Notes: a model not told the origin generated them from the letters alone. DNA of 64,000 nucleotides from Rhizorhapis sp. SPR117 (GCF_021742065.1 NZ_JAKKIE010000003.1:1-64000), one strand, 5' to 3'; counted from the stretch's first letter, positions 36,553 to 48,800 are shown. Translations and numbers: made by a program.

Positions 36553-38106
36553 ATGGCGGCGACGTCGCATGGTCCCGGGACGCCGGACGGCCAGGCTGAT
36601 GTCGTCGCCTTCCTCGAAGAAGGCAATGCCTTCGAAGGAACGCGCCCGGCGCGCATCGATACCCACTGCGCGACGATTTTCCTCGCCGGCGACCAGGCAT
36701 GGAAGCTCAAACGCGCGGTTGAACTCGGCTATCTTGATTTCTCAACGCCGGACAAGCGCCACGCGGCGCTCGAGGCGGAGCTTCGCCTCAACCGCAGAAG
36801 CGCACCCGACCTATATCGTGGCCTTCACGCGGTCACGCGGGAATCCGGCGGGCTCCTGGCGATCGACGGCACCGGTGACGTTGTCGACTGGCTTCTCGAA
36901 ATGCGACGCTTTCCCGATGATGCGCTGCTTACTCACCAGGCCGACCGAAACCGCCTCGATGAGCGCCTGCTGATCCGGCTAGCGGACCGCATTAGCGCCT
37001 TCCACTCCGCGGCGGAGATTGATCGGACTCGTACGGGCGCGGCATCGTTCCGGCGCGTCGTGGAAGGCAATATCACCAGTATGGCTGCCTTTTCCGATAT
37101 CCTCGACCCGGACAAGGCAAAGCATCTCGGCGACAGCCTGCTCCAGATCACCGATCGCATGGCGCCGCTGCTCGACAGCAGGGCTCGGGAAGGCCGTGTC
37201 AGACATGGTCATGGCGACCTCCATCTCGCCAACATCGCGCTCGTCGATGGTGAACCGACCTTGTTCGATTGCCTCGAATTCAGCGTCGAACTGGCCACCA
37301 TCGACGTGCTTTATGATCTCGCCTTCCTGCTGATGGATCTCTGGCATCGCGATCTCCACACTGAGGCGAACATTGTCTTCAACCGTTATCTCGACCTGTC
37401 GCAGGCGGATGAGAGCGGATTGGAACTGCTGCCGCTGTTCCTGTCGGTTCGCGCCGCGATCCGCGCGCATGTGCTCGCGGCCCAGAGCTTTCGTGCCAGC
37501 CGGGACATGATGCTTGCGCGAGAAGCGCGATCCTATCTGGATCTTGCGCTTGCCATGCTGGCGCCGGTGCCGGCACGGCTGGTTGCGATCGGCGGGCTTT
37601 CGGGGACCGGAAAGTCCAGCCTCGCGCGCCGGCTTGGCGGCGCACTCGGACACGCGCCCGGTGCGAGGATCCTTCGAAACGACGTCTTGCGCAAACGGCT
37701 TGCGGGCCTGTCTCCGGAGGCCAGGCTCCCCCGCGAAAGCTATTCACCGCAAGCTGCCAGGCGAGTTTATGAGACCACCGACACGATGGCCGCGTCGGCG
37801 CTCGCGGTCGGTCAGTCCGCCGTGGCCGATGCAGTGTTCGCACAGCCGGTCGAGCGCGGGAGGATCGAAGCCGTTGCGCGCCAGCTGGGCGTCGCCTTCG
37901 ACGGGATATGGCTCGAGGCACCGGTGGCGGCGCGGCTCGGTCGGGTCGAGACGCGCGCCATCGACGCGTCGGATGCCGACGTTGCCGTAGCTCAGGCCCA
38001 ATCCGAGCTGGACATTGGCGACCTCGGCTCCTGGCACATCGTCCAGGCCGGCGGATCGCCAGACGAGACGGCTGCCAATGCCCGCCTCACGCTGAAACTC
38101 GGCTGA
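36553..38106 (+). CDS. Bifunctional APH-like/ATPase protein
   Basis: Encodes 517 aa. The first half resembles an aminoglycoside-phosphotransferase-like fold (HGDLHLANIAL is the catalytic HGDxxxxN loop, FDCLEF the metal-binding DFG-like). The second half is a P-loop kinase (GGLSGTGKSSLARRL) with EAPVAARLGRVETR. This fusion (COG2187 + COG0645) is common beside stress genes, but its substrate is unknown. Starts 4 bp after the Hsp20 stop. Confidence 0.85.
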   Translation: MAATSHGPGTPDGQADVVAFLEEGNAFEGTRPARIDTHCATIFLAGDQAWKLKRAVELGYLDFSTPDKRHAALEAELRLNRRSAPDLYRGLHAVTRESGGLLAIDGTGDVVDWLLEMRRFPDDALLTHQADRNRLDERLLIRLADRISAFHSAAEIDRTRTGAASFRRVVEGNITSMAAFSDILDPDKAKHLGDSLLQITDRMAPLLDSRAREGRVRHGHGDLHLANIALVDGEPTLFDCLEFSVELATIDVLYDLAFLLMDLWHRDLHTEANIVFNRYLDLSQADESGLELLPLFLSVRAAIRAHVLAAQSFRASRDMMLAREARSYLDLALAMLAPVPARLVAIGGLSGTGKSSLARRLGGALGHAPGARILRNDVLRKRLAGLSPEARLPRESYSPQAARRVYETTDTMAASALAVGQSAVADAVFAQPVERGRIEAVARQLGVAFDGIWLEAPVAARLGRVETRAIDASDADVAVAQAQSELDIGDLGSWHIVQAGGSPDETAANARLTLKLG

Positions 38107-38160
38107 GAAAGCGAGTCCTCGACAGGCCGAGGCGCACGTCGCGTCGCGTGCTCGGGCAGC

Positions 38161-39150
38161 CTATTGACCCTCGCCGGTAATGACCGTGAGCTGCCTTCCG
38201 GTTTCACTCCTGGCGAGGCTATCATTCGTGACCAACACGGTTGTCCCCTCGGTCAGAATGGCTGCCACCGAACGCCGGAATTCCTCAGCGACCCGGAATC
38301 GATTCCGGCCATCGGAGATGGCGTCTTGCGCGGGAGATGTGTCCGCGAACAAGGGGATTCGCAACCAGTGAAGCCCGGCGCTGTCGACAGCGCGCAGCGT
38401 GTAGGCCGTCGTCCGGTCGGTGCCGGCGTCGGCTGCGATGGACGCCGAACCGATTTGGCGACCATTGCGCAATACCACCATCCGCCGATCCGCGGTGCTG
38501 ATAACGATGGAGACGGGCCCCGAGGGCGACCGCTCGGGATGCCACGTGAACCCGCCGGGGGGTGGAGCATCATCGATATCGGAGGCGACCGGCCGCAAGG
38601 GATCGGGCACTGGCGCAAGGCGAGGAACAGACGACTCGTTCGTGATCACGACGGTCAAGCCGAGCCGCGTGATCCCATAGAGCAGTTTGGCGAAGCCCAG
38701 GGGCAAGCGGATGCAGCCATGGGACGCGGGGTAGCCGGGAAGGTTGCCGCCGTGCAGCGCCACACCCCCCCATGTCAGGCGTTGCATAAAGGGCATTGGA
38801 GCATCGTCGTAGAGGTTGGATTTGTGATCGATATCCTTTTGAAGGATCGTGAAGATCCCCGTCGGCGTCTCATATCCGGCCTTTCCCGTCGAAACCGTCG
38901 ACACGCCGATCGGGATCCCGTTTCTGTAGGTGACGGCTCGCTGGTTGGTAAGGCTCACGACGATCAGCACAGGACCCGCCGGAGCGATGTCGGGCGCCCA
39001 GATATATTCCCCGGGCTTGAGCCGCTCGACCGCTTCAAGGGCCGACCTCGTGTCGGGCGCCGGTTGCAGCGCGAACAACGGCGAAGATGCGCCAAGCAGC
39101 AATGTCAGCATGAGGGCCATGCCGGAATGAGGTCTCCAACTATCGGTCAT
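38161..39150 (-). CDS. L,D-transpeptidase (YkuD) with degenerate repeat
   Basis: Encodes 329 aa with a signal peptide (MALMLTLLLGASSPLFA). The YkuD core is intact: ALHGGNLPGYPASHGCIRLPLGFAKLL contains the catalytic His and Cys (SHGCIR). It cross-links peptidoglycan or attaches lipoproteins. A second copy of the domain follows (SPSGPVSIVISTADRRMVVL) but has no HGG/SHGC, so it is a catalytically dead repeat. ATG 39150 is chosen over TTG 39165. It faces the APH-like gene. Confidence 0.85.
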   Translation of the reverse strand: MTDSWRPHSGMALMLTLLLGASSPLFALQPAPDTRSALEAVERLKPGEYIWAPDIAPAGPVLIVVSLTNQRAVTYRNGIPIGVSTVSTGKAGYETPTGIFTILQKDIDHKSNLYDDAPMPFMQRLTWGGVALHGGNLPGYPASHGCIRLPLGFAKLLYGITRLGLTVVITNESSVPRLAPVPDPLRPVASDIDDAPPPGGFTWHPERSPSGPVSIVISTADRRMVVLRNGRQIGSASIAADAGTDRTTAYTLRAVDSAGLHWLRIPLFADTSPAQDAISDGRNRFRVAEEFRRSVAAILTEGTTVLVTNDSLARSETGRQLTVITGEGQ

Positions 39151-39451
39151 GCGGCGTTCGTCCAACGTCCTTTGCCTGGGTCACTGGGTTGTCCTTTGCC
39201 CTCGCGGATGCTTGCACGGAATTACTCCTCGTCGCGCACGATAGGGTCGGGTCCGACGCACCACTCCGATTCAAAGCTCCGAGGTCTCTCATATCGCTCC
39301 TGCCAAACAGAATGTCTCGCAATCGCCGAGGGTGATAAATGATGCCCGCCGCACCATTTCGGCATTGGTATTATCCCCTAGTGACCGGCGCTGCCTCCAC
39401 CCTTAGCGTTTGCTTTCAAAACGGAATCATAGCGAATGCGAGGAGACCCGC
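39151..39451. other. Intergenic, no gene
   Basis: 301 bp between the divergent L,D-transpeptidase and USP genes. No consensus EcfG or RpoH promoter was found; no small frame with a ribosome site. Confidence 0.45.
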
Positions 39452-40264
39452 GTGAAATCGATGCTCCTTCACGTCCACCACGATAGCGGCCAGGAGGAGC
39501 GGCTTGCCGTGGCACTGGATCTTGCGCGCGCACATCAAGCGCACATCACCTGCGTCCAGGTCACCCCGTTCAACAGCTATGTCATCGGGGACCCCTTCGG
39601 CGGCCTCTATGCCTCCTCGCAGCTGCTCGAGGCCCTTCAAGCCCACGACGCTGCAGAGCGCGAGCGCATCGAGCATCGCCTCAAGAACGAAGGCGCTTCC
39701 TGGGATTGGGCGCACGTCGACGGAAATCCCGCCGATGCACTGGTCAGCTGCGGACGCCTGGCAGACGTGCTCATACTGAGCCGCCAGAACAAGGGACAGG
39801 ATGACGCCGCGGAGCCTCTTCCGATCGTCGCTGACGTGGCCGTCCATGCGCGCGCGCCGGTGTTGGTGGTGCCCCCCGGCACAACCTGCTTCATTGCCGA
39901 TAACCCCGTCCTCATCGCCTGGAACGGATCGATCGAAGCCGCGCATAGCCTGCGCCTGACGCTTTCTTTCCTGCGGCTGGCGACGGAGGTCCACATCGTC
40001 ACCATCGCAAGCAGTGGTAGCGATTTTCCATCGACCGACGCGAGCCGTTACCTCGCCCGGCATGGCATAGCTTCTCAGCTGCACGAATGGCCCGCGGAAG
40101 GGCGGACTATCGCCCAGGCGCTTTCGGACGCCGCGCGAGACCTGGGGGCATCTTCTCTCGTCATGGGCGCTTACGGGCACTCGAGGCTGCGCGAGACGGT
40201 GCTCGGCGGCGTGACCCGCGAGCTGCTGTCCGATACGTCCGTTCCGTTGCTTCTGGCGCACTGA
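39452..40264 (+). CDS. Universal stress protein (tandem UspA)
   Basis: Encodes 270 aa from GTG 39452 (GAGGAG site); ATG 39461 is also possible. It opens MLLHVHHDSGQEERLAVALDL, and ends GAYGHSRLRETVLGGVTRELL, almost the same plan as the USP at 33267. It precedes the cyclopropane synthase by 49 bp, so it is likely co-transcribed. Confidence 0.9.
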   Translation: MKSMLLHVHHDSGQEERLAVALDLARAHQAHITCVQVTPFNSYVIGDPFGGLYASSQLLEALQAHDAAERERIEHRLKNEGASWDWAHVDGNPADALVSCGRLADVLILSRQNKGQDDAAEPLPIVADVAVHARAPVLVVPPGTTCFIADNPVLIAWNGSIEAAHSLRLTLSFLRLATEVHIVTIASSGSDFPSTDASRYLARHGIASQLHEWPAEGRTIAQALSDAARDLGASSLVMGAYGHSRLRETVLGGVTRELLSDTSVPLLLAH

Positions 40265-40313
40265 CCCGTCCAACCGCCGATTGTTCTTGCGCTCCTCGAT
40301 CAGGACCCTGCGA

Positions 40314-41537
40314 ATGTGGCTGTTGGACAAATTGCTTTCTCGCCTCATCAAGTCCGGCGAGCTCATCCTGTTCGAGGCGGATGGCACCCGACATGACTAC
40401 GGCTCTCCGCAAGAAGGGCGCCAACCGGTGACGGTCCGGTTCACCGATCGTGGCGCGCCGAATGCCGTCGCCAGAAATCCGCGTCTGGGGGCTGCCGAGA
40501 CCTGGATGGATGGCAGGCTGCTAGTCGATGGCGACGACATTCTCGGTCTCATCGATCTCGTCCAATCCAACGCAGCGTGGGAGGAGGAGGAAGGCGACGC
40601 GTTGCGCGGAAATCTCATAACAAGTCTCGCCTCTTCACTGATGTCCCGGCAGGACCGGCTCAACTGGAAGCGCCGCTCGAAACGCAATGTCGCGCATCAT
40701 TACGATCTCGACCACCGCCTCTATGATGCCTTCCTCGATTCCGACCGTCAGTACAGTTGCGGTTATTTCAGCGACTTGGCCGCCGGCCTTGAGCAGGCGC
40801 AGACGGACAAGAAGGCGCACATCGCCGCGAAGCTTCAACTCAAGCCAGGTCAGCACGTACTTGACATCGGATGCGGCTGGGGCGGGATGGCCCTCTATCT
40901 GAACCGCGTAGCTGACGTGGATGTGCTGGCCATCACGCTCAGCGAGGAGCAGCTCGAAATAGCGCGACGGCGCGCTCAAGAGGCAGGGGTGGCCGGCCGT
41001 GTGAAGTTCGAGCTGATCGACTATAGAGACCTAACCGGCACATTCGACCGTATCGTTTCGGTCGGCATGTTCGAGCATGTCGGACCACCCTATTATCGGC
41101 GCTTCTTCCAAAAATGCCGCACGATGCTGGCGGAGGACGGCGTGATGCTTCTGCATACCATAGGGCGGATGGGCAGGCCTGGCAGCACCGATCCCTTCAC
41201 CAGCAAATATATTTTCCCGGGAGGGTATATTCCCGCTCTGTCGGAGATCATTCGCTCGAGTGAAGTCATGAAGTTGATCGTCGCCGACGTAGAGACATTG
41301 CGGCTCCATTACGCTCATACGCTCGAGCATTGGTATCGCCGAACAGTAGCAGGAAAAGATAGGATCGCAGCGTTGTACGATGCGCGTTTCTACCGCATGT
41401 GGACGTTCTACCTGGCCGGTGCGCTCGCAGCCTTCCGGCACGGAGAGCTATGCAATTATCAGATACAATATATCCGCCGCCGCGACGCCCTCCCGATTGT
41501 CCGTGACTATATGCTGACGCTTCCGGAGCGAAAATGA
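40314..41537 (+). CDS. cfa: Cyclopropane-fatty-acyl-phospholipid synthase
   Basis: Encodes 407 aa: SAM site VLDIGCGWGGMALYL, catalytic cluster YSCGYF and MFEHVGPPYYRRFF, and HIGRMG-like segment. It adds a methylene group to membrane cis-unsaturated acyl chains, a stationary-phase and acid or heat adaptation. ATG 40314 follows AGGACCC and is preferred over 40281. It follows a USP gene. Confidence 0.92.
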   Translation: MWLLDKLLSRLIKSGELILFEADGTRHDYGSPQEGRQPVTVRFTDRGAPNAVARNPRLGAAETWMDGRLLVDGDDILGLIDLVQSNAAWEEEEGDALRGNLITSLASSLMSRQDRLNWKRRSKRNVAHHYDLDHRLYDAFLDSDRQYSCGYFSDLAAGLEQAQTDKKAHIAAKLQLKPGQHVLDIGCGWGGMALYLNRVADVDVLAITLSEEQLEIARRRAQEAGVAGRVKFELIDYRDLTGTFDRIVSVGMFEHVGPPYYRRFFQKCRTMLAEDGVMLLHTIGRMGRPGSTDPFTSKYIFPGGYIPALSEIIRSSEVMKLIVADVETLRLHYAHTLEHWYRRTVAGKDRIAALYDARFYRMWTFYLAGALAAFRHGELCNYQIQYIRRRDALPIVRDYMLTLPERK

Positions 41538-41861
41538 GGTTCCGGATCGGCGCCAGAGCGAGAGATATTCACAAGCTGCACTGTGGCGACCTTTCCTGAT
41601 GCGGCGGGAGCGCAATCCGCTTCCGGATCACCGCTACCAGCGCGCGCCGTGCCTCGGTTCCCGTCCGGCAACGGCTTCCACCTAGCGCCCACCTCCGTAA
41701 ACACCCGTATTTCGAGCCATTCCGGGATGGCTCACCGTGCCCGAAAGCCAAGGCGCGGCGTTGAGGCGAGCGGAGAGTCGCGCTCGAGCTCGGCGCTGTG
41801 CGCGATACCGCCCATGCTGGTGGGCCGGAAATAGCCGCGTAAGGCAACAGGAGGCCGGAAC
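41538..41861. other. Intergenic, no gene
   Basis: 324 bp between cfa and the next USP. No supported frame. An AGGAGG site lies at the right end and serves the downstream USP gene. Confidence 0.45.
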
Positions 41862-42875
41862 ATGTCGAGATCAAGCGCACTCTTCCCCGTCGGTGTCGAC
41901 TCGCAGGCGGGAACCGGCCACGTCGTCGCATGCCTCGATCGGTCCGAACACGCCGCCGGCGTCGTTTCCCATGCCTTCGCGATCGCCCAGGCGCTCGAAG
42001 CTCCGATTACCTTGCTGCAGGTGCTCGAAGCACAGCCCGCCAAGGAGATTAGGCCTGATCCGATCGAGTGGGATCTGCGCCGACATGAAGCGAGGCGCAC
42101 GCTCGGGAAGCTCGCGGCCCCTCCGGTTCCTGCGAAGACGATCGCCGAGGTCCAACTTGCCGAAGGCGCGACCGCCGAGGAGATCTGCAGATTTAGCTGC
42201 GGACAGCCTGATTGCCTTCTCGTGCTTGGCACCCGTGGCGAGAATGGCGCAAGGCAAAAGGGCATCGGCGGCACCGCCCACAATGTTCTCGATCGCGCCC
42301 CCGGCTCGATTCTGCTCGTGCCGATCGCAGCGTCTCCGGCGCCAGCACCGACGTATCGGCGCATCCTGGTCCCGCTCGACGGATCGAGTTGGGCAGAAAG
42401 CGTCCTTCCGCTTGCGGTGCGGCTTGCCAAAGCGGCGCAGGCCGAGCTGGTTCTCGCGCACATCGTGCCGAAGCCGGAACTCACCGAGACGAGGCCGCTC
42501 GAGCCGCGCGATCTCGAACTCCAGCGCAATGTGGTCGAACGAAACGAAGAGACGGCGCGCGGCTATCTCGACCGCGTCCGGACCTATGTTGCAGCGATGG
42601 GGTTGAGGGTTCGAACGATTTCGGCGCGTGGCGACGATGTTCGCACTTCGCTGGCCGGGCTGATCCGCTCCGAGTCCGCCGACCTTGTCGTGCTGTCGGC
42701 GCGCGGGCATGGCGGGCGGCATCATGCGGACGTTCCCTATGGCAGCGTCGCCGCCTATCTCATGGGCCATTCGGCAACACCAATGCTGATCGTCCGGCCG
42801 TCCGGCATGCCCCAGGAGCCCGCCCCATTGAAGACGATCCAGGATACGCGCCTCCCGGCCGTGGGGCCGGCTTGA
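41862..42875 (+). CDS. Universal stress protein (tandem UspA, atypical)
   Basis: Encodes 337 aa with two UspA folds: residues about 20-150 (with VLGTRGENGARQKGIGGTAHNVL) and about 165-310 (ILVPLDGSSWAESVLPLA and GSVAAYLMGHSATPMLIV). It is more like classical UspA of other bacteria than the other four. AGGAGG precedes ATG 41862. The stop is 2 bp before the NdvB-like gene, implying coupling. Confidence 0.88.
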   Translation: MSRSSALFPVGVDSQAGTGHVVACLDRSEHAAGVVSHAFAIAQALEAPITLLQVLEAQPAKEIRPDPIEWDLRRHEARRTLGKLAAPPVPAKTIAEVQLAEGATAEEICRFSCGQPDCLLVLGTRGENGARQKGIGGTAHNVLDRAPGSILLVPIAASPAPAPTYRRILVPLDGSSWAESVLPLAVRLAKAAQAELVLAHIVPKPELTETRPLEPRDLELQRNVVERNEETARGYLDRVRTYVAAMGLRVRTISARGDDVRTSLAGLIRSESADLVVLSARGHGGRHHADVPYGSVAAYLMGHSATPMLIVRPSGMPQEPAPLKTIQDTRLPAVGPA

Positions 42876-42877
42876 GG

Positions 42878-45800
42878 ATGGCTGACATTGAAGGTGCGGA
42901 CCCGATAGTCGCCGCAGCGCACGAGCTTGCGCGCCGTCACCGTCTCGCAGGTTTGACCCGCAAACCGTCAGCGCTCGCTGCCTGGTCCGATCTGCCGGAG
43001 CTGCGTGGGTGGCTGAACATGGCGCGCGCCGCCGCAGGTGCCGCTGAGCCGCAAAGCAGCTCAGCGGCCGAATGGCTGCTCGACAACGATTATCACGTGC
43101 AGCGCGCAATTCTCCAGATCAAGGAGGACATGCCTGCCCGTTTCTATCGACGCCTGCCCGGGCTCGCAGGCGAGGCGGCGAGGGGCCTTCCTCGCATTTA
43201 TACGCTGGCCCACGGGTTGCTCCACGCTTCCCATCTGCAGGTGTCGCTCAACACCGCCATCCTGTTCATGGCACGCTATCAGGATGACGAACCGTTGAGC
43301 ATCGCCGAGCTTTGGGCATTTCCGGCGATGCTCCGCCTGGCCTGTCTCGAGATTCTGATCATCGGCTTCGGCCGCATCTTCCCGGATGTGACGCCGCCGT
43401 TCGAAGTCGGCCCCGACGCCGCCTTGTCCGCGGCGGCGGACGACACCGAATGCGTCTCGCGCGCGATCGCCAATCTCGCGGTCATCTCGACGATTCAATG
43501 GAAGGAGTTTTTCGACAAGACGAGCCGGGTAGAGGCGATCTTGAGGCGCGATCCCGCCAAGGTCTATCCGCACATGGATTTCGACACCCGTGACCGTTAC
43601 CGCCACGCGATCGAGCAGCTGTCGGATCATGGCGGATTGCCCGAATGGGAAGTTGCCGAGCGGCTGCTCGTGCAATGCCGAGCCGATGACGAGGTGGCGG
43701 CCGATCACGTCGGCTACTGGCTGGTCGGCGACGGCCGACCGGCATTCGAGGACGCGATCGACGTCCGGCCGCTGGCGCTGGAGTCGATCGGCCGAAGACT
43801 TTTGCGCTATCCAGCCGCGCTATATACGGCAGCGCTGTTCCTGGCCGGCTTCGTCAGCTTTCTCGTTCCCGCTCTCTACCTCGCCTTGGTCGAGGCGACC
43901 GCGACCGGCTGGCTTCTGGGCATCGCGCTTACGACGCTCCCGGCTACGATCCTGAGCGTCACCCTCGTCAACTGGATCGCGACATCGCTTGTCTCGCCGC
44001 GTGTCCTGCCGAAACTCGACTTCGAGAAGGCGATCGCCGACGATTGCCGTACGGCGGTCGCAATGCCGGTTCTCGTCGGACATGCGGAGGATGTCGCTGC
44101 GCTTCTCCAGCGCCTGGAAGGCCATTATCTCGCCAACCCCGACCCAAGGCTGCAATTCGTTCTGCTGAGCGATTTTGCCGATGCGGACGAAGCCAGCGTT
44201 CCGGGCGATGCTGATGTCGAGGCGGCGCTGACCAATGGCATCAAGCGCCTCAACGACACCTATGGCAGCGCGGGCAACGGTCCGTTCCACGTGCTGCACA
44301 GGCCGCGTCTCTATAATCCTGCCCAGTCGGTCTGGATGGGGTGGGAACGCAAGCGCGGAAAGCTCGAGCAGTTCAACGGCTATGTTCTGCGCGGGGATCT
44401 TGCCCCTTTTTCGCTTACCGAAGGCCGTATCGAGGCGCTGCGCGCGGTACGGTTCGTCGTCACCGCCGATGCCGACACCCGCCTGCCGACCGGTGTGGTC
44501 AACCGGATGGTGGCGACGCTCGCCCATCCGCTGAACAAGGCGCGTTTCAATCCGCGGACCGGGCGGGTGGCCACCGGCTACACGATCCTCCAGCCCCGCG
44601 TCGAGATTGCCCCGGAAACCAGCGGACGGTCGCTGTTCACCCGTTACTTTGGCGGTGATACGGCCATCGACATCTATTCGCGCGCCGTGTCCGACGTCTA
44701 CCAGGACCTGTTCGGCTCGGGCATCTATGTCGGCAAAGGAGTCTATGAAGTTGCTTCGTTCGAGCGCAGCGTCGAAGGACGAATTCCCGAAAACAACCTG
44801 CTCAGCCACGATCTGTTCGAGGGACTCCATGGCCGCGCGGCGCTCGCCAGCGACATCATCGTCTATGAAGGCTTCCCCTCCGGCTATCTCGAGTACCGCA
44901 GACGATGGCATCGGTGGGTACGCGGCGATTGGCAGCTGCTGCCCTGGCTTTTTCCCTTTGTCCCCGGCCGCGGCGGAACGCGCCTACACAACCGTCTCAC
45001 CTGGTTCGACCGGCTCAAGATCTTCGACAATCTGCGCCGCAGTCTCGTTCCGCCCAGCCTCGTCGCTCTCCTGCTGGGCGGATGGTTCGTCCTCGGCGGC
45101 AGCCCCTGGATATGGACGCTTCTCGCGATCGTCGCACCGGCGGCCTATCTCTTCACGGATGTCGTCACCGGTCTGGCGCGCGGCCGGCGGCGCGGCGTTC
45201 TCCAGGGGGTGCTGCGACGCCTGGGCGACGAACTGGGGCGATGGGCGCTCTCGATTGCCTTCCTGATCAGCGATGCAGCCATCGGACTCAATGCCATCCT
45301 GATCACGCTCTGGCGGCTCGGCACCGGGCGCGGGCTGCTGGAGTGGACATCGGCAGCGCACACGACCGCGCATTTTGCCACGCTCGACCCGCGTCGGGCC
45401 GCCTGGCGCGAGATGTGGGCGTCACCCGCATTCGCGATCGCGGCCGGCTCGGCATTGGCGCTCCAACATGCGGCGGCGCTTCTGCCCGCCGCGCCGCTCC
45501 TGCTGCTGTGGCTGCTCGCGCCTGAAATCGCCTACCGGATCAGCCGTCCGCGGCGCCCATCGGTCGAGACACTCGGCGCCGACGACCGCCTGTTCCTGCG
45601 CAGCATCGCGCGGCGCACCTGGCTGTTCTTCGAAACCTTCGTGAGGCCGGAGGACAACTGGCTGCCGCCCGACAATTATCAGGAGCCGCCCGAGGAGGAG
45701 ATCGCCCACCGTACATCGCCGACCAATGTCGGGATGATGGTGCTGTCGATGTTGACGGCATGGAAGCTGGGGCACATCGGCGCGACCGATCTCGAGACGC

Positions 45801-48800
45801 GGCTGCGAAATGCGCTGGATGCCCTGGATCGTCTCGAGCGCTACCGGGGGCATATGCTCAACTGGTATGACACACGCTCATTGCAGCCGCTCGAACCGCG
45901 CTACGTCTCGACCGTTGACAGCGGCAATCTTGCCGTCAGTCTCGTCGTCGTGAGCGAGGCGTGCGGCGAAGCCGTGCGGGGACCCGTGCTATCAAAGGCG
46001 TTGTGGTCCGGCCTGGACGACACGCTTGCTATGCTCGCGGGCGCCCTCGCAGCCGATGGCTTCGATGGCGATCATGCCTGTGGCACGCTTATCGCTGCGA
46101 TGCGGCACTCAGCCTCCCTAGCGGCTGACGATGGGGCCGGCTGGACCGATCGGCTGGACGCGCTTGTCGATCGCGATTTTCCCGAGCTTCAGGAGCGTAT
46201 CCGGAAAGGCGTTGCCACTGCGGGGACGCTGCAGACGAAGATCATCCGCGATGTTCAGGTGTGGCTCGAGCGGGTCGAACATCATCTGCACAGCATGCGC
46301 CGCGAGGTGGGGATGTACCTCCCCTGGCTGCCGCTGCTGGCGCGCGCGCCGGCCGATTGCGCAGAGATCGCCACCCGGATAGCGACGGCGCTGGCCGGCG
46401 AGCGTGCGTCCGCCGAAGTCGAGACCGCATGCGCGCAGGCGCGTGCGCCGCTCGACGAGTTCGCTCGTTCTCTCGACCCTTGCGAGGCGAAGACCTGGGC
46501 GGAAGAACTTGACTCGGCTCTCGACCGAGCGGCAGGGGCGCACAGGGCGATCCACGATCGGCTGAACGGCATTGCCCAACGAGCGCGCGATTGGGCGGCT
46601 GGCATGAATTTCAGCCTGCTCTTCGATCGCAGCAGCCGGCTGTTTCATATCGGCTACAATGTCACGGCCGACCGGATCGATCCGCACCATTATGACCTGC
46701 TCGCGAGCGAGGCGCGGCTGGCGAGCTTCTTTGCCATCGCCAAGGGCGACGTGCCTCCCGAACATTGGTTCTTCCTCGGGCGTCCGATTACCAAGAAGGC
46801 CTCCGGGCTGTCGCTGGTCTCGTGGAACGGATCGATGTTCGAATATCTCATGCCGAATCTGTTCCTGCGAAGCGATCCCGAGACGCTTCTGGGCCAAAGC
46901 GACCGGACCGCCGTTGACCTTCAGCATTCTTACGGCGCTAGCCACGGCATCCCGTGGGGCATCTCGGAATCCGCCTTCGCCTCGATGGGCCCCGATCGCG
47001 TCTATCGCTACCATGCTTTCGGCGTCCCCGGGCTGGGCCTTCGCCGTGGGCTCGCCCGCGACCTGGTGGTGGCCCCTTATGCGACCGTGTTGGCGCTCGC
47101 CGCGCGAACGACAATGGCGGTCCGCAATCTTCGCGAGCTGGCCGGGCTAGGCCTGGTCGGGCGATATGGCTTCTATGAAGCCGCCGACTTCACGCCCGAG
47201 CGCGTGCCGGAGGGAGAGCGCTTTGCGGTCGTCCGATCCTATATGGCGCACCATCACGGGATGAGCATGGCGGCGCTCGGCAATGCGCTGTGCGGGGACA
47301 TGTTCGTCCGCTGGTTCCATGGCGATCCCCATATCCGAACGATCGACCTGCTCCTCAACGAGCGCATTCCCTGGGAACTTCCGCCCGAGATTTCGCGGAT
47401 TGAAATCCGCGAGCCGCAGCCGGTCGCCGAGGGGGCCATCCCCCGCCTGCAGCCGTGGATCCCCGAGTCCATCGGTGGCACGATGCCGCTGCATGCGATC
47501 GGCAATGGCCGACTGACCAGCCGCATGGCCGTGAATGGCGGCGGTGGCCTTTCCTGGCAGCGCTATGCGCTCACCCGCCCCGATCGGATGGCTGGCGATG
47601 CTGGGCTCTGGATCTATGTGCGCGACAGGGAGAGCGGCGCTCTCTGGTCGGCGACGCCGGAGCCGGTTCGCGCGCCGGCGACCGATGCGCGCATCGTCTT
47701 CCAGGCGCACCAGGTGGAATATCATCGCCGCGACCATGACATCGCCCTGAACATGGTCGTCGGCATCCCGCACGGGGATGATCTGGAAGTGCGCCGGATC
47801 ACGGTCGTCAACGAGAGCGATCGACCGCGAACGCTCGATTTCACGAGCTATGCCGAGGTCATGCTCGCACCCCCGCTCGACGCTGCGCGTCATCCGGTAT
47901 TCAGTAAGCTCTTCGTTGGCAGCGAACTGCTGCCCGGCACGAACGGGCTGCTGTTCACCCGCCGACCCCGCGATGCGGGCGAGCGGCCGCCCGTGCTGCT
48001 TCACAGGGTGATCGCCGACGACAAGGGCTTCAGGCCACGTGGCGTTGAAACCGACCGCGCGGCCTTCTTGAAGCGCCATGGCGATCAGGGGAGCCCAATG
48101 GCGATGCAATCCGATGAACTGGGCGGCACCACCGGCTGGACCCTCGATCCGATCCTGGCGATCCGCGCCGAGGTGCAGCTTCCGCCACATGGGCGGCGCG
48201 AACTCGCTTTCGTCACGATCGTTGCCGGCTCGCGCGAATCCGCCGTGGAGATCTCGGAACGCTACGCAACCTTGACGGCGCTCGAATGGGCAATGAGCGA
48301 CGCCGTGGCGGATACGGCGCGTGAGATGCATCAACTCGGCCTGCCGCCCGACCGCGTGCCCGACGCGCAGAAACTGCTGTCCGCTCTGCTCCAGCCCGTT
48401 CCGGCGTCTGCCGATAGCCAGGGCGCGCTTGCTGCCGATCATCATGGCCGAGGCGATCTCTGGGCGCTCGGAATATCGGGCGACAATCCCATTCTGCTGG
48501 TGCGCGCAGGCGATGGCGAGCGGACCGCATTGCTACGGTTTCTTGCCGCGGCCCAGCAGCTATGGCGGCGGCGTGGAATCGCGATCGATCTCGTGATCAT
48601 GCATGAGGGAGCGGCGGGCTATCTCGAGCCGGTGCGCGAGCGGCTGATAGAACTGCTCCGGGATACCGGCGTTCAGGAACAACTCGGGCAAAATGGCGGC
48701 GTCCACCTGGTCGGGATCGGCCACGCCGACGCCGACCGTGGCCGGTTTCTGGAGCGCGCCGCGCAAATCATACTCGATGAGGCGGCCGGCGCGCTGCACG

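Noticed and set aside
42212..42877. 5' extension of the NdvB frame
   Set aside because: It overlaps the USP gene in another frame; the 2-bp spaced ATG at 42878 is the natural start.
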